Shown here: positions 1-7,913 of the stretch, one piece after another
Position numbering within the stretch: position 1 is the first letter of the stretch
How the letters are laid out: the number at the start of each line of letters is the position of its first letter
DNA from: Desulfolinea sp050305405
Lineage (GTDB): Bacteria > Chloroflexota > Anaerolineae > Anaerolineales > Villigracilaceae
Direction: 5' to 3'
Length of the DNA: 64,000 nt
NCBI GenBank assembly: GCA_050305405.1
Contig: JBNLFG010000005.1
Coordinates: forward strand, 186,001 to 250,000
Translations under genes and position numbers: made by a program
Notes under the pieces: model-generated
What the model saw: the letters and a program-made list of their open reading frames with translations, nothing else
Database searches by the model: none
Told to the model about the DNA's origin: nothing

Positions 1-60
1 AAAACGTGAAACGTGACAAGTAAAACGTGAATTTTTCACGCATCACTCGTCACGTTTCAC
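1..60. repeat. Nested inverted-repeat block upstream of phosphohexomutase
   Basis: A 12-bp perfect inverted repeat lies at 6-17 (gtgaaacgtgac) and 49-60 (gtcacgtttcac). A second, inner pair lies at 26-31 (cgtgaa) and 35-40 (ttcacg), and several direct copies of acgtga fill the arms. The block ends just before the ribosome binding site of the first gene. It looks like one copy of a dispersed palindromic repeat; its left edge may lie outside the window. Confidence 0.6.
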
Positions 61-79
61 TCTTTAAAGGAGTATTCAA

Positions 80-1546
80 ATGCCCATTCATTTTGGCACC
101 GACGGCTGGCGCGCCGTCATCTCAGATTCATTTACTTTCAACAATTTGCGTATGGTCACACAGGCCATCGCTGACGCAGTTGCTTCATCCCACTGGGATA
201 AACGCGCCAATGGAAACGGCGGCCCCAAACCCGACCCGAAAACTTTTGTCGTTGGCTTCGACACACGCTTTCTCTCTGATCGTTACGCAGGAGAGATTAC
301 ACGCGTTTTGGCTGCAAACGGCTATACCGTTCATCTCACACAGGCTGACGCCCCCACACCCGCGATCTCTTATGCCGTAAAAAATCTAAATGCGATCGCT
401 GGCATCGTAGTGACAGCTTCCCATAATGCGCCGCGCTATAACGGTGTCAAGCTAAAAGCATCCTACGGCGGCTCGGCATTACCTGAACAATCCCGTCGCG
501 TGGAAGTTTATATCAACGACAATGAAGAGCGCGCCCGTGGGCCGAACTTGATGGACTTCTCGAAAGCGCGAGAATTGGGTTTGATCAAAAAGTTCAATCC
601 ACTCCCCGCCTACTACGATCATCTGCGCACCCTAATTGATTCAGATTTGATCGCCGACAATCCCCAAAAGATCGTCGTTGATTCGATGTTCGGCTCTGGA
701 CGTGGGGCAATCAAAGGCTTTTTGAACGGCACGGGTTGTGAAATCTTCGAGATTCGCAACAAGATGAATCCGGGCTTTGACGGTGTCCACCCCGAACCCA
801 TCGGTAAAAATCTGGATGCGCTTGCAAGTGCGATCAGTACTGGCATGGGACGTTTCGGTCTCGCCACCGACGGCGATGCTGACCGCATCGGCGCGATGGA
901 TGAGCGTGGCCAATTTGTTGATCCGCACAAGATCATGGCGCTCTCGCTTAAGCATTTGGTTGAGAAACGCGGTATGAGCGGCGCAGTCGTTCGCACAGTC
1001 TCGACCACGCGCATGATGGATCGGCTCGCAAAACGCTACGGCTTGAAAATCTACGAAACTCCGGTTGGCTTCAACCACATCGCCGACTATATGATGAGCG
1101 AAGATGTACTCATCGGGGGCGAAGAATCTGGCGGTATCTCTTTCAAGGGTCACATCCCCGAAGGTGATGGCGTGCTGATGGGCTTGCTGATCGTCGAGAT
1201 GGTTGCGGCAGCAAAAAAACCGCTCTATGAAATGGTCAATGACCTGCTTGATGATGTTGGCCCTGCGCATTACAAACGTACTGATATTCGCTTGAAGCGC
1301 CCAGTCCCCAAAACGGAGATGGTTGAGTTCCTGACCAAAAAAGCCCCTGCCGAGATCGCCGGTCACAAGATCGCCGAGATCAGCACCAGCGACGGCGTCA
1401 AATATATCCTCGCTGACGACTCGTGGCTGCTCATCCGCCCCTCGGGCACTGAGCCGGTTTTGCGTGTCTACGCCGAAGGGCGCAGCCAAGAGACCGTCAA
1501 AGGTTTGCTGGAGTACGGCGAGACCGTTGCTGAATCTGTTGTTTAG
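80..1546 (+). CDS. Phosphoglucomutase/phosphomannomutase family protein
   Basis: Alpha-D-phosphohexomutase that interconverts hexose 1- and 6-phosphates through a phosphoserine, feeding sugar-nucleotide synthesis. At 488 aa it is full length. It shows the N-terminal GTDGWR (residues 6-11), the active-site TASHN with phosphoserine Ser114, the metal-binding loop DGDADRIG (264-271), the sugar-binding GGEESGG (346-352) and the phosphate-binding RPSGTEP (453-459). The ATG is preceded by AAAGGAG at 66-72. Whether glucose, mannose or glucosamine is the preferred substrate cannot be read from the sequence. The polysaccharide genes a few kb downstream fit a role in sugar activation. Confidence 0.93.
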   Translation: MPIHFGTDGWRAVISDSFTFNNLRMVTQAIADAVASSHWDKRANGNGGPKPDPKTFVVGFDTRFLSDRYAGEITRVLAANGYTVHLTQADAPTPAISYAVKNLNAIAGIVVTASHNAPRYNGVKLKASYGGSALPEQSRRVEVYINDNEERARGPNLMDFSKARELGLIKKFNPLPAYYDHLRTLIDSDLIADNPQKIVVDSMFGSGRGAIKGFLNGTGCEIFEIRNKMNPGFDGVHPEPIGKNLDALASAISTGMGRFGLATDGDADRIGAMDERGQFVDPHKIMALSLKHLVEKRGMSGAVVRTVSTTRMMDRLAKRYGLKIYETPVGFNHIADYMMSEDVLIGGEESGGISFKGHIPEGDGVLMGLLIVEMVAAAKKPLYEMVNDLLDDVGPAHYKRTDIRLKRPVPKTEMVEFLTKKAPAEIAGHKIAEISTSDGVKYILADDSWLLIRPSGTEPVLRVYAEGRSQETVKGLLEYGETVAESVV

Positions 1547-1550
1547 CCTC

Positions 1551-1595
1551 GTAGTGGCGACTTCAGTCGCACATAACGGCTGAAGCCGTCACTAC
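1551..1595. repeat. Y-shaped palindromic repeat (three-way junction)
   Basis: Outer arms gtagtg (1551-1556) and cactac (1590-1595) enclose two perfect hairpins with 2-nt loops: gcgact-tc-agtcgc (1557-1570) and acggct-ga-agccgt (1576-1589). The whole unit can fold as a three-way junction. A half copy (hairpin plus cactac) occurs at 25702-25721, so the element is dispersed. It ends 6 nt before the start of the EamA gene. Confidence 0.75.
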
Positions 1596-1601
1596 AAAGA
1601 T

Positions 1602-2486
1602 ATGAAAAAACCCTCCTACCCCCTCGCCATCGCCGAAGCTGTCCTCGTCAACATGATCTGGGCAACTTCCTTCATCATCGTCAAACTCGTCCTCGACGAA
1701 ATCAGCCCGCTGACCATCAGCGGGCTGCGTTATTTTGTCGGAGCATTGATTTTGTTGCCCTTCATCCTGCGTGAGAAAAACGCCAAAATCCCGGCAAAGA
1801 TGTGGGGAACGCTGCTCATACTCGGCATCGCCCAATACGCCATCGGCAACGGTGCCATCTTCTGGTCACTCGAATATCTACCCGCCACAACCGTCTCCTT
1901 CTTGATGGGCACTATCACCATCGCCACGCTCATCGGTGGGATATTCTGGCTCAAAGAGATTCCCACCAAGATGCAGGTGAGCGGTATCTTCGTCACGCTG
2001 CTTGGCGGAACATTGTTTTTCGCCAATGGGATGGAAGCGGGCGAGAAATTGGGCTTGGCGATCTTCTTCGTGGGGATGCTGGGCATCACCTACTTCACCC
2101 TGGCAGGCAGAAAAATCGCCCGCGAGGAAACGGTCAGCACGCTCCAGTTGACGGGCGTTCCGCTGCTGCTCGGCGGGATCGTGACTCTGCTGGTCGCCAT
2201 TCCCATCGAAGGAATTCCATCCGCTTCGCCCTCGACTTGGGGCTTGGTGCTCGTTCTAGCGGCACTCAACACGGCTCTGGGCTACTTCCTGTATAATCAC
2301 GCCCTGCAAGTGTTGACCGCCATCCAAATGAACGTCATCCTGAACCTGACCCCAGTCTGGACCGCCATCTTCGGCTTCTTCCTGCTCGATGAACGGCTGG
2401 GATGGGTGCAGATGCTCGCCATTGCAGTAGTCATTAGCGGTGTGATGCTGGTGCAAGTTCGCAAAAACAATCTGACAAACTCATAG
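1602..2486 (+). CDS. EamA/DMT family permease
   Basis: Integral inner-membrane protein of 294 aa with about ten hydrophobic segments arranged as two EamA repeats (roughly residues 10-145 and 155-290), the usual architecture of drug/metabolite transporter superfamily exporters. The N-terminal repeat carries the typical NMIWATSFIIVK segment and the second the typical NLTPVWTAIFGFFLLDERL segment. Substrate is not predictable. The start codon lies directly after the palindromic repeat at 1551-1595 and has no convincing Shine-Dalgarno sequence, so translation may be weak or the start may be slightly further in (Met18). It shares a direction with the preceding phosphohexomutase but has its own spacing of 55 nt. 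Confidence 0.88.
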   Translation: MKKPSYPLAIAEAVLVNMIWATSFIIVKLVLDEISPLTISGLRYFVGALILLPFILREKNAKIPAKMWGTLLILGIAQYAIGNGAIFWSLEYLPATTVSFLMGTITIATLIGGIFWLKEIPTKMQVSGIFVTLLGGTLFFANGMEAGEKLGLAIFFVGMLGITYFTLAGRKIAREETVSTLQLTGVPLLLGGIVTLLVAIPIEGIPSASPSTWGLVLVLAALNTALGYFLYNHALQVLTAIQMNVILNLTPVWTAIFGFFLLDERLGWVQMLAIAVVISGVMLVQVRKNNLTNS

Positions 2487-2514
2487 TACAATCTTTTCAC
2501 TTGGGCATATTCAG

Positions 2515-3207
2515 ATGATACAAACAGACTCCCCATATCAGGATAAAATCGCAAGCGGGTCAAGCCACCTGTTGATTAAAGCCGCATTGGAAGATTTACC
2601 CAACAGTACAAGGATATTGGATATAGGCATTGGCACAGGCATCGCACCCAGATTAAATGGGCAAAAGGACTTTTCTTTTTGGGGAGTGGAACCCAATCCT
2701 GAATGGGCTGAAGCAGCAAAAGGCATCTATAAAGATATTTTTATTGGGACTTTAGAAGAAATCCCTGACACTTTTTTAAGCGATTTCAACGCGGTTTTGC
2801 TGATGGATATTCTGGAACATACCTCCAATCCCCAAGAATCACTGCAACGATTGGTTAATTCTCAGAACAAAGGGACACTTTTCTTCATCTCTGTGCCCAA
2901 TATCGCCAATATCTGGATCCGAATCAACCTGCTCTTCGGCAAATTTAATTACACCGAAAACGGCATCTTGGATCGTACCCACCTAAAATTTTTCACAAGA
3001 AAGACCCTTCTCGCCATGCTGGATGCTGCAGGACTAACAGTTCTCGATATTACGCCGACCCCGATTCCTCTGGGCTTGGTAAAGCCAGTTTTTAACGAAG
3101 GAAAGGTAGGCTATCCAATTTATTTATTTCTACTTTGGATCACAAAACTGTTTCCTACCTTATTTGGTTATCAATTTTTCTGTCGGACTATAAAACAAGG
3201 GGAGTAG
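2515..3207 (+). CDS. Class I SAM-dependent methyltransferase
   Basis: A 230-aa Rossmann-fold methyltransferase of the Methyltransf_11/23 type. SAM-binding motif I is ILDIGIGTG (residues 34-42), and the post-core motif ALLMDILEHT-like segment follows near residues 95-105. The segment VPNIANIWIRINLLFG followed by LDRTHLKFFTRKTL is typical of methyltransferases found in surface-glycan and lipid-glycan clusters. The gene is followed after 1 nt by a GT2 glycosyltransferase and then a polytopic membrane protein, so a role in modifying a lipid-linked sugar or glycan is likely; the acceptor is unknown. Base composition drops to clearly AT-rich here compared with the flanking genes. Confidence 0.85.
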   Translation: MIQTDSPYQDKIASGSSHLLIKAALEDLPNSTRILDIGIGTGIAPRLNGQKDFSFWGVEPNPEWAEAAKGIYKDIFIGTLEEIPDTFLSDFNAVLLMDILEHTSNPQESLQRLVNSQNKGTLFFISVPNIANIWIRINLLFGKFNYTENGILDRTHLKFFTRKTLLAMLDAAGLTVLDITPTPIPLGLVKPVFNEGKVGYPIYLFLLWITKLFPTLFGYQFFCRTIKQGE

Positions 3208-3208
3208 T

Positions 3209-3958
3209 ATGGAAGAACCCAAGATCGTTATCGTCCTACCTGCATATAATGCAGCAAAGACATTGCTACTGACGCTGAATGAAATCCCTGTCGACTTCCA
3301 CAAGCACATCATCCTTGTTGATGATGCAAGCCAGGACAACACAGTAGAAATCGCAAAAAAAACCGGCATTCAGGTTTTCGAACATAAAAAAAATCGTGGC
3401 TATGGTGGCAACCAGAAAACATGTTACACAGAAGCACTAGCACTCGGAGCGGATATTGTTGTCATGCTACATCCCGATCATCAATATGACGCCAAAGTCA
3501 TCCCAGATATGACTTATCCTATTTTACGAGGAGAAGCCGATGCCGTTTTCGGCTCAAGAATGCTCGGCGGACATCCTCTCGAAGGTGGCATGCCGCGCTA
3601 TAAATTTGTAGCCAATATTGGACTAACCGCATTAGCGAATCTAGTCTATGGACGTTACCTGACCGAAATTCACTCTGGTTTCCGCGCATATTCAAAAAAA
3701 TATCTGCAAACTGTCCGTTTTACTGAAAACAGCGACGATTTTATCTTCGACACAGAGATTATTGCTCAAGGAATGGCTTGCAATTTATTCTTTAAAGAAG
3801 TTGGCATAGAAACACGCTATTTTCCTGAAGCATCTTCGATCAACTTCCTGCGAAGTATGATTTATGGGTTTGGCATTTTATATGTGCTCTTCCGATACGC
3901 CCTCCATGAAATTGGCTGGTGGAAAAACCCCAAGCTCTTCCCAGAAAAAAAAGACTAG
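3209..3958 (+). CDS. Glycosyltransferase family 2 (DPM1/polyprenyl-phosphate type)
   Basis: A 249-aa GT-A fold glycosyltransferase, probably transferring a sugar from a nucleotide donor to polyprenyl phosphate on the cytoplasmic membrane face. The N-terminal VIVLPAYNAAKTL and VDDASQDNT (residues 37-45) bind the nucleotide. The metal-site region reads HPDHQYD (88-94). The acceptor region NIGLTALANLVYGRYLTEIHSG resembles DPMS-like enzymes. A hydrophobic stretch near residues 218-235 may anchor it. It starts 1 nt after the methyltransferase stop and is followed 10 nt later by a polytopic glycosyltransferase-like protein, the expected partner that would use a lipid-linked sugar. Confidence 0.9.
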   Translation: MEEPKIVIVLPAYNAAKTLLLTLNEIPVDFHKHIILVDDASQDNTVEIAKKTGIQVFEHKKNRGYGGNQKTCYTEALALGADIVVMLHPDHQYDAKVIPDMTYPILRGEADAVFGSRMLGGHPLEGGMPRYKFVANIGLTALANLVYGRYLTEIHSGFRAYSKKYLQTVRFTENSDDFIFDTEIIAQGMACNLFFKEVGIETRYFPEASSINFLRSMIYGFGILYVLFRYALHEIGWWKNPKLFPEKKD

Positions 3959-3968
3959 GTACAAAACG

Positions 3969-5393
3969 ATGGCACATTTCGACAAGTTCATTCAATCAGA
4001 TATTAGAATCGGCAATCATCAGGTTACAAAATTTTTTTTGATCTTGGCCGCTTTTTTTCTTGGACAAGCATTGCAATATAACAATGGCTTTTTTTCAAAA
4101 GAGGGTATTTTCTTTTTGTCGATTGCAATAACACTTATCTTATTAAGTGTTATTGCAAAAAAAAGGCCATCGAAAATATTTGAAGCAAAATGGCTTAGCA
4201 CTCTGCTTATTTCAGGCTTGGCTTGGCAGATATTCCAATTAGTAGCACAACTCCCCGGTATAGGAATACTAAAAGACAAGCTGGATAATATCTGGATATT
4301 TCAGTTACTGATCGCTTTCTCGGGTTTATTTGCATTAATCAGTTTGCTCCCCTTACAACAAAGTCTTAAACATATCCAATGGCTTGCAACAGCCTTGGCC
4401 TTTCTTACTTTTCTCGGAGCAGGTATATGGATCATTCAAGCCTCTCCAAACCCGCCTATCGATGTTTTTGTATTCCAACAAACTTCGAGTAAAGCCCTGT
4501 TACGGGGAGAAAACCCATATGAACAGCTCACTCCAAATATTTATAGGAAGGACAGTGGACTTTATGGGGAAGAACTCGTGGATGGCGATTATTTAACTTT
4601 TAGTAACCCGTATCCTCCTCTGAGCATTTATGTATCAACATTGGGGTATATCATCGGTATGGACGTACGCTACAGTCATTTGGCTGTTATCCTCCTGGCG
4701 GCCATTTTGATTCTCAAAATCAACCCCAATCGCGATTCGTTACTAATCAGTTATCTTTTCCTCTTTACGCCGCGCGTCTTTTTTGTACTTGAACTCAGTT
4801 GGACAGAACCTATTGTCTTGCTTTTTACAATTATCGCAATTTGGGGCGCTGTAAAAAAGACAAAATGGCTTCCCTACGCTTTGGGATTAATGATCGCAAG
4901 CAAACAATACTATGTTTTTATTTTCCCGTTCCTTTACTTCTTGATTCCACTCAAAACTAATTGGCGCGAACTGATAAAACCTTTCGCCGCGTTGATCGCA
5001 ACAGGATTAATCGTTACAGCATTTTTAGCGCTACAGAATATTCCCGCGTTTCTATGGAACGTAGGTCTCATTCAGTGGTATCAACCCTTCAGAACAGATG
5101 CCCTTAGCTTTGCGGCGCTGTATACACATGCCATTCAAGCATCCCCGCCAAGTTCTATTGCATTTATCGCACTTTTAATTGCCTTCCTATTCGCAAAGCA
5201 CTGCCTAACGCCCTCCCCTGAAAACTTTGTCCTTGCTTTGTCTTTAGGTTTTGGTATTTTTTTCGCGTTCAATAAACAAGCATTTTGCAATTACTACTAT
5301 CTTCTACTTGGATGTTTAGCAGTAGCTGCTGCAGTCCTACCAACCTTCTCAAGCACAGATAATCCACCCACGACCACAGCTCAATCAACATAA
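3969..5393 (+). CDS. Polytopic membrane protein, GT87/DUF2029-like mannosyltransferase fold
   Basis: A 474-aa integral membrane protein with about 12 hydrophobic helices. After the first third it has the segment DVFVFQQTSSKALLRGENPY, the loop pattern seen in polyprenyl-phosphate-sugar-dependent (GT-C) transferases of the GT87/DUF2029 type, with acidic and aromatic residues in the first large extracytoplasmic loop. An upstream in-frame ATG at 3864 would overlap the GT2 gene by 95 nt, so I prefer the ATG at 3969, although no strong ribosome binding site is visible. Together with the two genes before it, it forms an AT-rich three-gene island. Confidence 0.7.
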   Translation: MAHFDKFIQSDIRIGNHQVTKFFLILAAFFLGQALQYNNGFFSKEGIFFLSIAITLILLSVIAKKRPSKIFEAKWLSTLLISGLAWQIFQLVAQLPGIGILKDKLDNIWIFQLLIAFSGLFALISLLPLQQSLKHIQWLATALAFLTFLGAGIWIIQASPNPPIDVFVFQQTSSKALLRGENPYEQLTPNIYRKDSGLYGEELVDGDYLTFSNPYPPLSIYVSTLGYIIGMDVRYSHLAVILLAAILILKINPNRDSLLISYLFLFTPRVFFVLELSWTEPIVLLFTIIAIWGAVKKTKWLPYALGLMIASKQYYVFIFPFLYFLIPLKTNWRELIKPFAALIATGLIVTAFLALQNIPAFLWNVGLIQWYQPFRTDALSFAALYTHAIQASPPSSIAFIALLIAFLFAKHCLTPSPENFVLALSLGFGIFFAFNKQAFCNYYYLLLGCLAVAAAVLPTFSSTDNPPTTTAQST

Positions 5394-5403
5394 AGGTTCT
5401 TTT

Positions 5404-5826
5404 ATGCCAAAACAAAACTTCCCCCACCCCACCGTCGGCGCGTTGATCTTCAACCCCGAAGGGAAACTGCTACTCGTTCAATCGCACAAATTCCACGACA
5501 AGTACGTCGTGCCGGGCGGACATATCGAAGTCGGCGAAAAGATGACCGATGCCCTCATTCGCGAAGCCAAAGAAGAGACGGGGCTGGATGTCTACGACCC
5601 ACAATTCATCTTTTTTCAGGAATTCATCCAAGACGAATCTTTCTGGAAAAATATGCACTTCATCTTCTTCGACTTCGCCTGCAAAACAGATTCAACTGAC
5701 GTAATCTTGAACGACGAAGCCGAAGCTTATAAATGGGTCACGCTCGAAGAAGCCCTGACTATGAATATTGATACTTATACAGGGAATGCGATTCGTGAGT
5801 TAATAAGGCAGAGAGAACAGATTTAG
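5404..5826 (+). CDS. NUDIX hydrolase
   Basis: A 140-aa NUDIX domain protein. The Nudix box GX5EX7REUXEEXGU is complete: Gly39, Glu45 and REAKEETGL (residues 53-61), so catalytic metal binding should be intact. Family members cleave nucleoside diphosphates linked to another moiety, often in nucleotide housekeeping. The substrate is not predictable. The gene starts 10 nt after the membrane protein stop (TTCTTTT then ATG, weak SD). Its GC content returns to the window average, unlike the island before it. A degraded copy of its 3' end is found at about 7753-7890. Confidence 0.9.
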   Translation: MPKQNFPHPTVGALIFNPEGKLLLVQSHKFHDKYVVPGGHIEVGEKMTDALIREAKEETGLDVYDPQFIFFQEFIQDESFWKNMHFIFFDFACKTDSTDVILNDEAEAYKWVTLEEALTMNIDTYTGNAIRELIRQREQI

Positions 5827-5849
5827 CCACAGTTTATCTGCTTCACTTT

Positions 5850-6382
5850 TCATGGACAGATGCAATAAGGTTTGTCTATATCAGGCCACATTCCTCCAGC
5901 TGCTTTACATGCTTCACACCCTAAATCCTTATTACAAACTAAAGCGGCTGGAGGAACTGGTGTTGCTGTAGGCAAAGGAGGGGCAGCCTGCACAGGCAAA
6001 TTATCCAAGATGCCAAATGTCTGCACAAAGGGTTTGGACAGCCAGCAAGTTCCTCTTCCCGTTGGGTTTTCAACAACAAACCAAGTTCCTATAGCGTTCT
6101 GTGCAACAATGGCAGCCGATTCTCCCTCCATAAGGTTACTAACAATATCATAGGCTGTGCCTGGCCCAAAACGACAATTTAAATTTAACAATGCCATGGC
6201 TCTGGGCGCAGGGAGCGGACACGTCCCAAGTTCGTTGATAAAAAACGAACGTGTTTCTGAGAAAGGTCCCTGAATCCCGTCAAAAATCTGCGCCACTCGC
6301 CAATAATAAACTGTGCAATCATCCAAGTCGTCAGTTATCAAAGTCGTAGCAGGGAGATTATATTCCCCGTAATCTGTTAACT
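5850..6382 (-). CDS. C-terminal part of frameshifted repeat lipoprotein (SH3-like domain and Cys tail)
   Basis: This stretch continues the lipoprotein gene at 6377-7663 in another reading frame. It completes the last of the repeats (TDDLDDCTVYYWRV, parallel to TEELDDCITYYWRV in the preceding repeat), then gives a bacterial SH3-like domain (NLNCRFGPGTAYDIVSN ... GTCWLSKPFV), a Pro/Ala linker and a short cysteine-rich tail ending CICP. The reading frame is restored by adding one G to the G5 run at 6383-6387. An internal ATG at 6341 exists but would start mid-domain. With the frame repaired the whole protein would have about 604 residues. Either a recent frameshift or a sequencing error in the homopolymer. 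Confidence 0.7.
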
Positions 6383-7663
6383 GGGGGCTGTTTGCAAATC
6401 AATATAATAACCTTCCGGGATACAGGCTGGATCGTCAGGTATATAGTGCAATTCTGCGAATAACGTATTAAGCGCAGCATTGTTTTCTGGGTAGATTAAT
6501 AGAGGCGCGTTCAATTCTGTAGCGGATGTACACAAGGGTCCTGTAAAGAAAGCTCGCGGAGAAGAAAACGGTCCGATATCATTGTTCACCATCCCTGTGA
6601 CATGCCACCAATATTCCATCCCGGGATCCAAAGATTGCACAGGTAAATCCGGGGGCCAAGAAGTATCCTCTGTTTCAGCAGATGTCGAACTGTCAAAGTT
6701 ATGGTCTTTCGAGAGTTCAACACGATACCCTTCTGGCCTGCAACTCCCTGTGTAATTCCACTCGAGAAGTCCTGGATAACTCGAATCCAAAGGATCGTCG
6801 CCAACAAAGGCACGAGATGCTGGTGCTACCAATTCGGGAGCAATTAATTCACTCGCTGACGTACAAGGCAAATAGAGTGAAGGCACCGCCGTCATGGGCA
6901 AAGCAGGATCCATACAAGATACATTAACCCTGAAAGAGCGTGTCTCAGAGAATGGACCCTGGTAACCGTCATATACGGGAGCTACTCGCCAATAATACGT
7001 TATGCAGTCATCAAGTTCTTCGGTAAACACAAAGGTTCCCGGTATGTCGTAAGTGGTTAGTAGACTTCCGCCACTAAAATCGGAAGCTGTTTGCAGGTCG
7101 ATAAAATAGCCCTGCGGAACACAACCACCATCAGCAACATGGTAATGTAATTGGGCAATATACTCGCCCACTTCAGCTCCATCAGCAGGGCTTAATAACT
7201 CAGGAGCAGTCATATCGGCAGCTGACGTACAAGACGGCTCGGTGAAAAATACCCTTACTGAAGACCAAGGCCCTTTATCGGCGAATCCACTCCCCGAAGT
7301 AGCTCGAACGCGCCAAAAATATTCTTCGGCTGTCTCCAATGCCACTTGGGGATATTCATCATCAGGATCAGGCCAACCGCTCTCATCCCCGCTTGTTTCT
7401 CCAATACGCACATTAACAAAATCTGGTTTAAGAGATAATGAGACTTCAAATCCCGCTGGCTCACAATCTCCGGGGTACGTCCATTGCACTATATGGGGTG
7501 TAAGAGGAAATTCCCCGTCAATAAAAGAGTAGGGTGCAGGGGATGTGAGCACAGGCGCTTCCAACTCTTCTTGCGTACAAGGTTCCGATGTTGGAAAATC
7601 GCAAGCTCCCAACAAAATCCCCCCTCCAATAATTAGTAAAAAAGCAACAAATCGGCTGGACAT
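6377..7663 (-). CDS. Repeat lipoprotein, N-terminal part (frameshifted)
   Basis: Secreted lipoprotein of about 428 aa up to the frameshift. I choose the ATG at 7663 (GAGGAG-type SD at 7671-7675 region) rather than an upstream ATG at 7693. The signal peptide ends in the lipobox LGAC. The mature part contains four tandem units of about 90-100 aa, each opening with CT(S)A..L.AP and a Pro residue and containing a YYWRV or EYFWRV strand, the look of fibronectin-III-like beta-sandwiches in surface proteins. The unit carries on downstream in another frame (see 5850-6382). Function unknown; probably a cell-envelope adhesin or wall-associated protein. Confidence 0.75.
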   Translation of the reverse strand: MSSRFVAFLLIIGGGILLGACDFPTSEPCTQEELEAPVLTSPAPYSFIDGEFPLTPHIVQWTYPGDCEPAGFEVSLSLKPDFVNVRIGETSGDESGWPDPDDEYPQVALETAEEYFWRVRATSGSGFADKGPWSSVRVFFTEPSCTSAADMTAPELLSPADGAEVGEYIAQLHYHVADGGCVPQGYFIDLQTASDFSGGSLLTTYDIPGTFVFTEELDDCITYYWRVAPVYDGYQGPFSETRSFRVNVSCMDPALPMTAVPSLYLPCTSASELIAPELVAPASRAFVGDDPLDSSYPGLLEWNYTGSCRPEGYRVELSKDHNFDSSTSAETEDTSWPPDLPVQSLDPGMEYWWHVTGMVNNDIGPFSSPRAFFTGPLCTSATELNAPLLIYPENNAALNTLFAELHYIPDDPACIPEGYYIDLQTAPS

Positions 7664-7752
7664 GTGGAACTCCTCGTTGCGTACACTGCGCATGTAAAAA
7701 AGATTGACTATTAATTACAGTATTGCAAAACACGAGATGCCCTGTCAACTAT

Positions 7753-7890
7753 ATGGTACAAAAGGAGTATACTTTTCACAAAACAAAGCCAATCATATCT
7801 TTGGTGACATTAGTAGAAGCTCTGGCGATGAATGTGGATGCTTGCCCATCAACGCTATCCGTAAGTTCATTAGATAAAGAAAAAAAACTC
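7753..7890 (+). pseudogene. Remnant of a NUDIX hydrolase 3' end
   Basis: A short stretch reads VTLVEALAMNVD, closely matching VTLEEALTMNID of the intact NUDIX gene at 5404-5826 (its nucleotides about 5737-5800). Nucleotide similarity continues for roughly 80 nt before it breaks down. No Nudix box is present. It lies between the lipoprotein and the polytopic protein and looks like the leftover of a second, decayed NUDIX copy or of a local duplication. Confidence 0.5.
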
Positions 7891-7900
7891 CCCTCTGTGC

Positions 7901-7906
7901 TAAAAT
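7901..7906 (+). promoter_or_regulatory. -10 box for polytopic protein, leaderless spacing
   Basis: TAAAAT ends 7 nt before the ATG at 7914, so transcription would begin at or next to the start codon. No Shine-Dalgarno sequence is visible upstream of the ATG. The -35 region is not convincing. Confidence 0.4.
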
Positions 7907-7913
7907 ACCCCAC

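Noticed and set aside
641..1489. Long open frame of 282 codons opposite the phosphohexomutase
   Set aside because: It is the antisense shadow of a well-supported gene with all family motifs on the plus strand.
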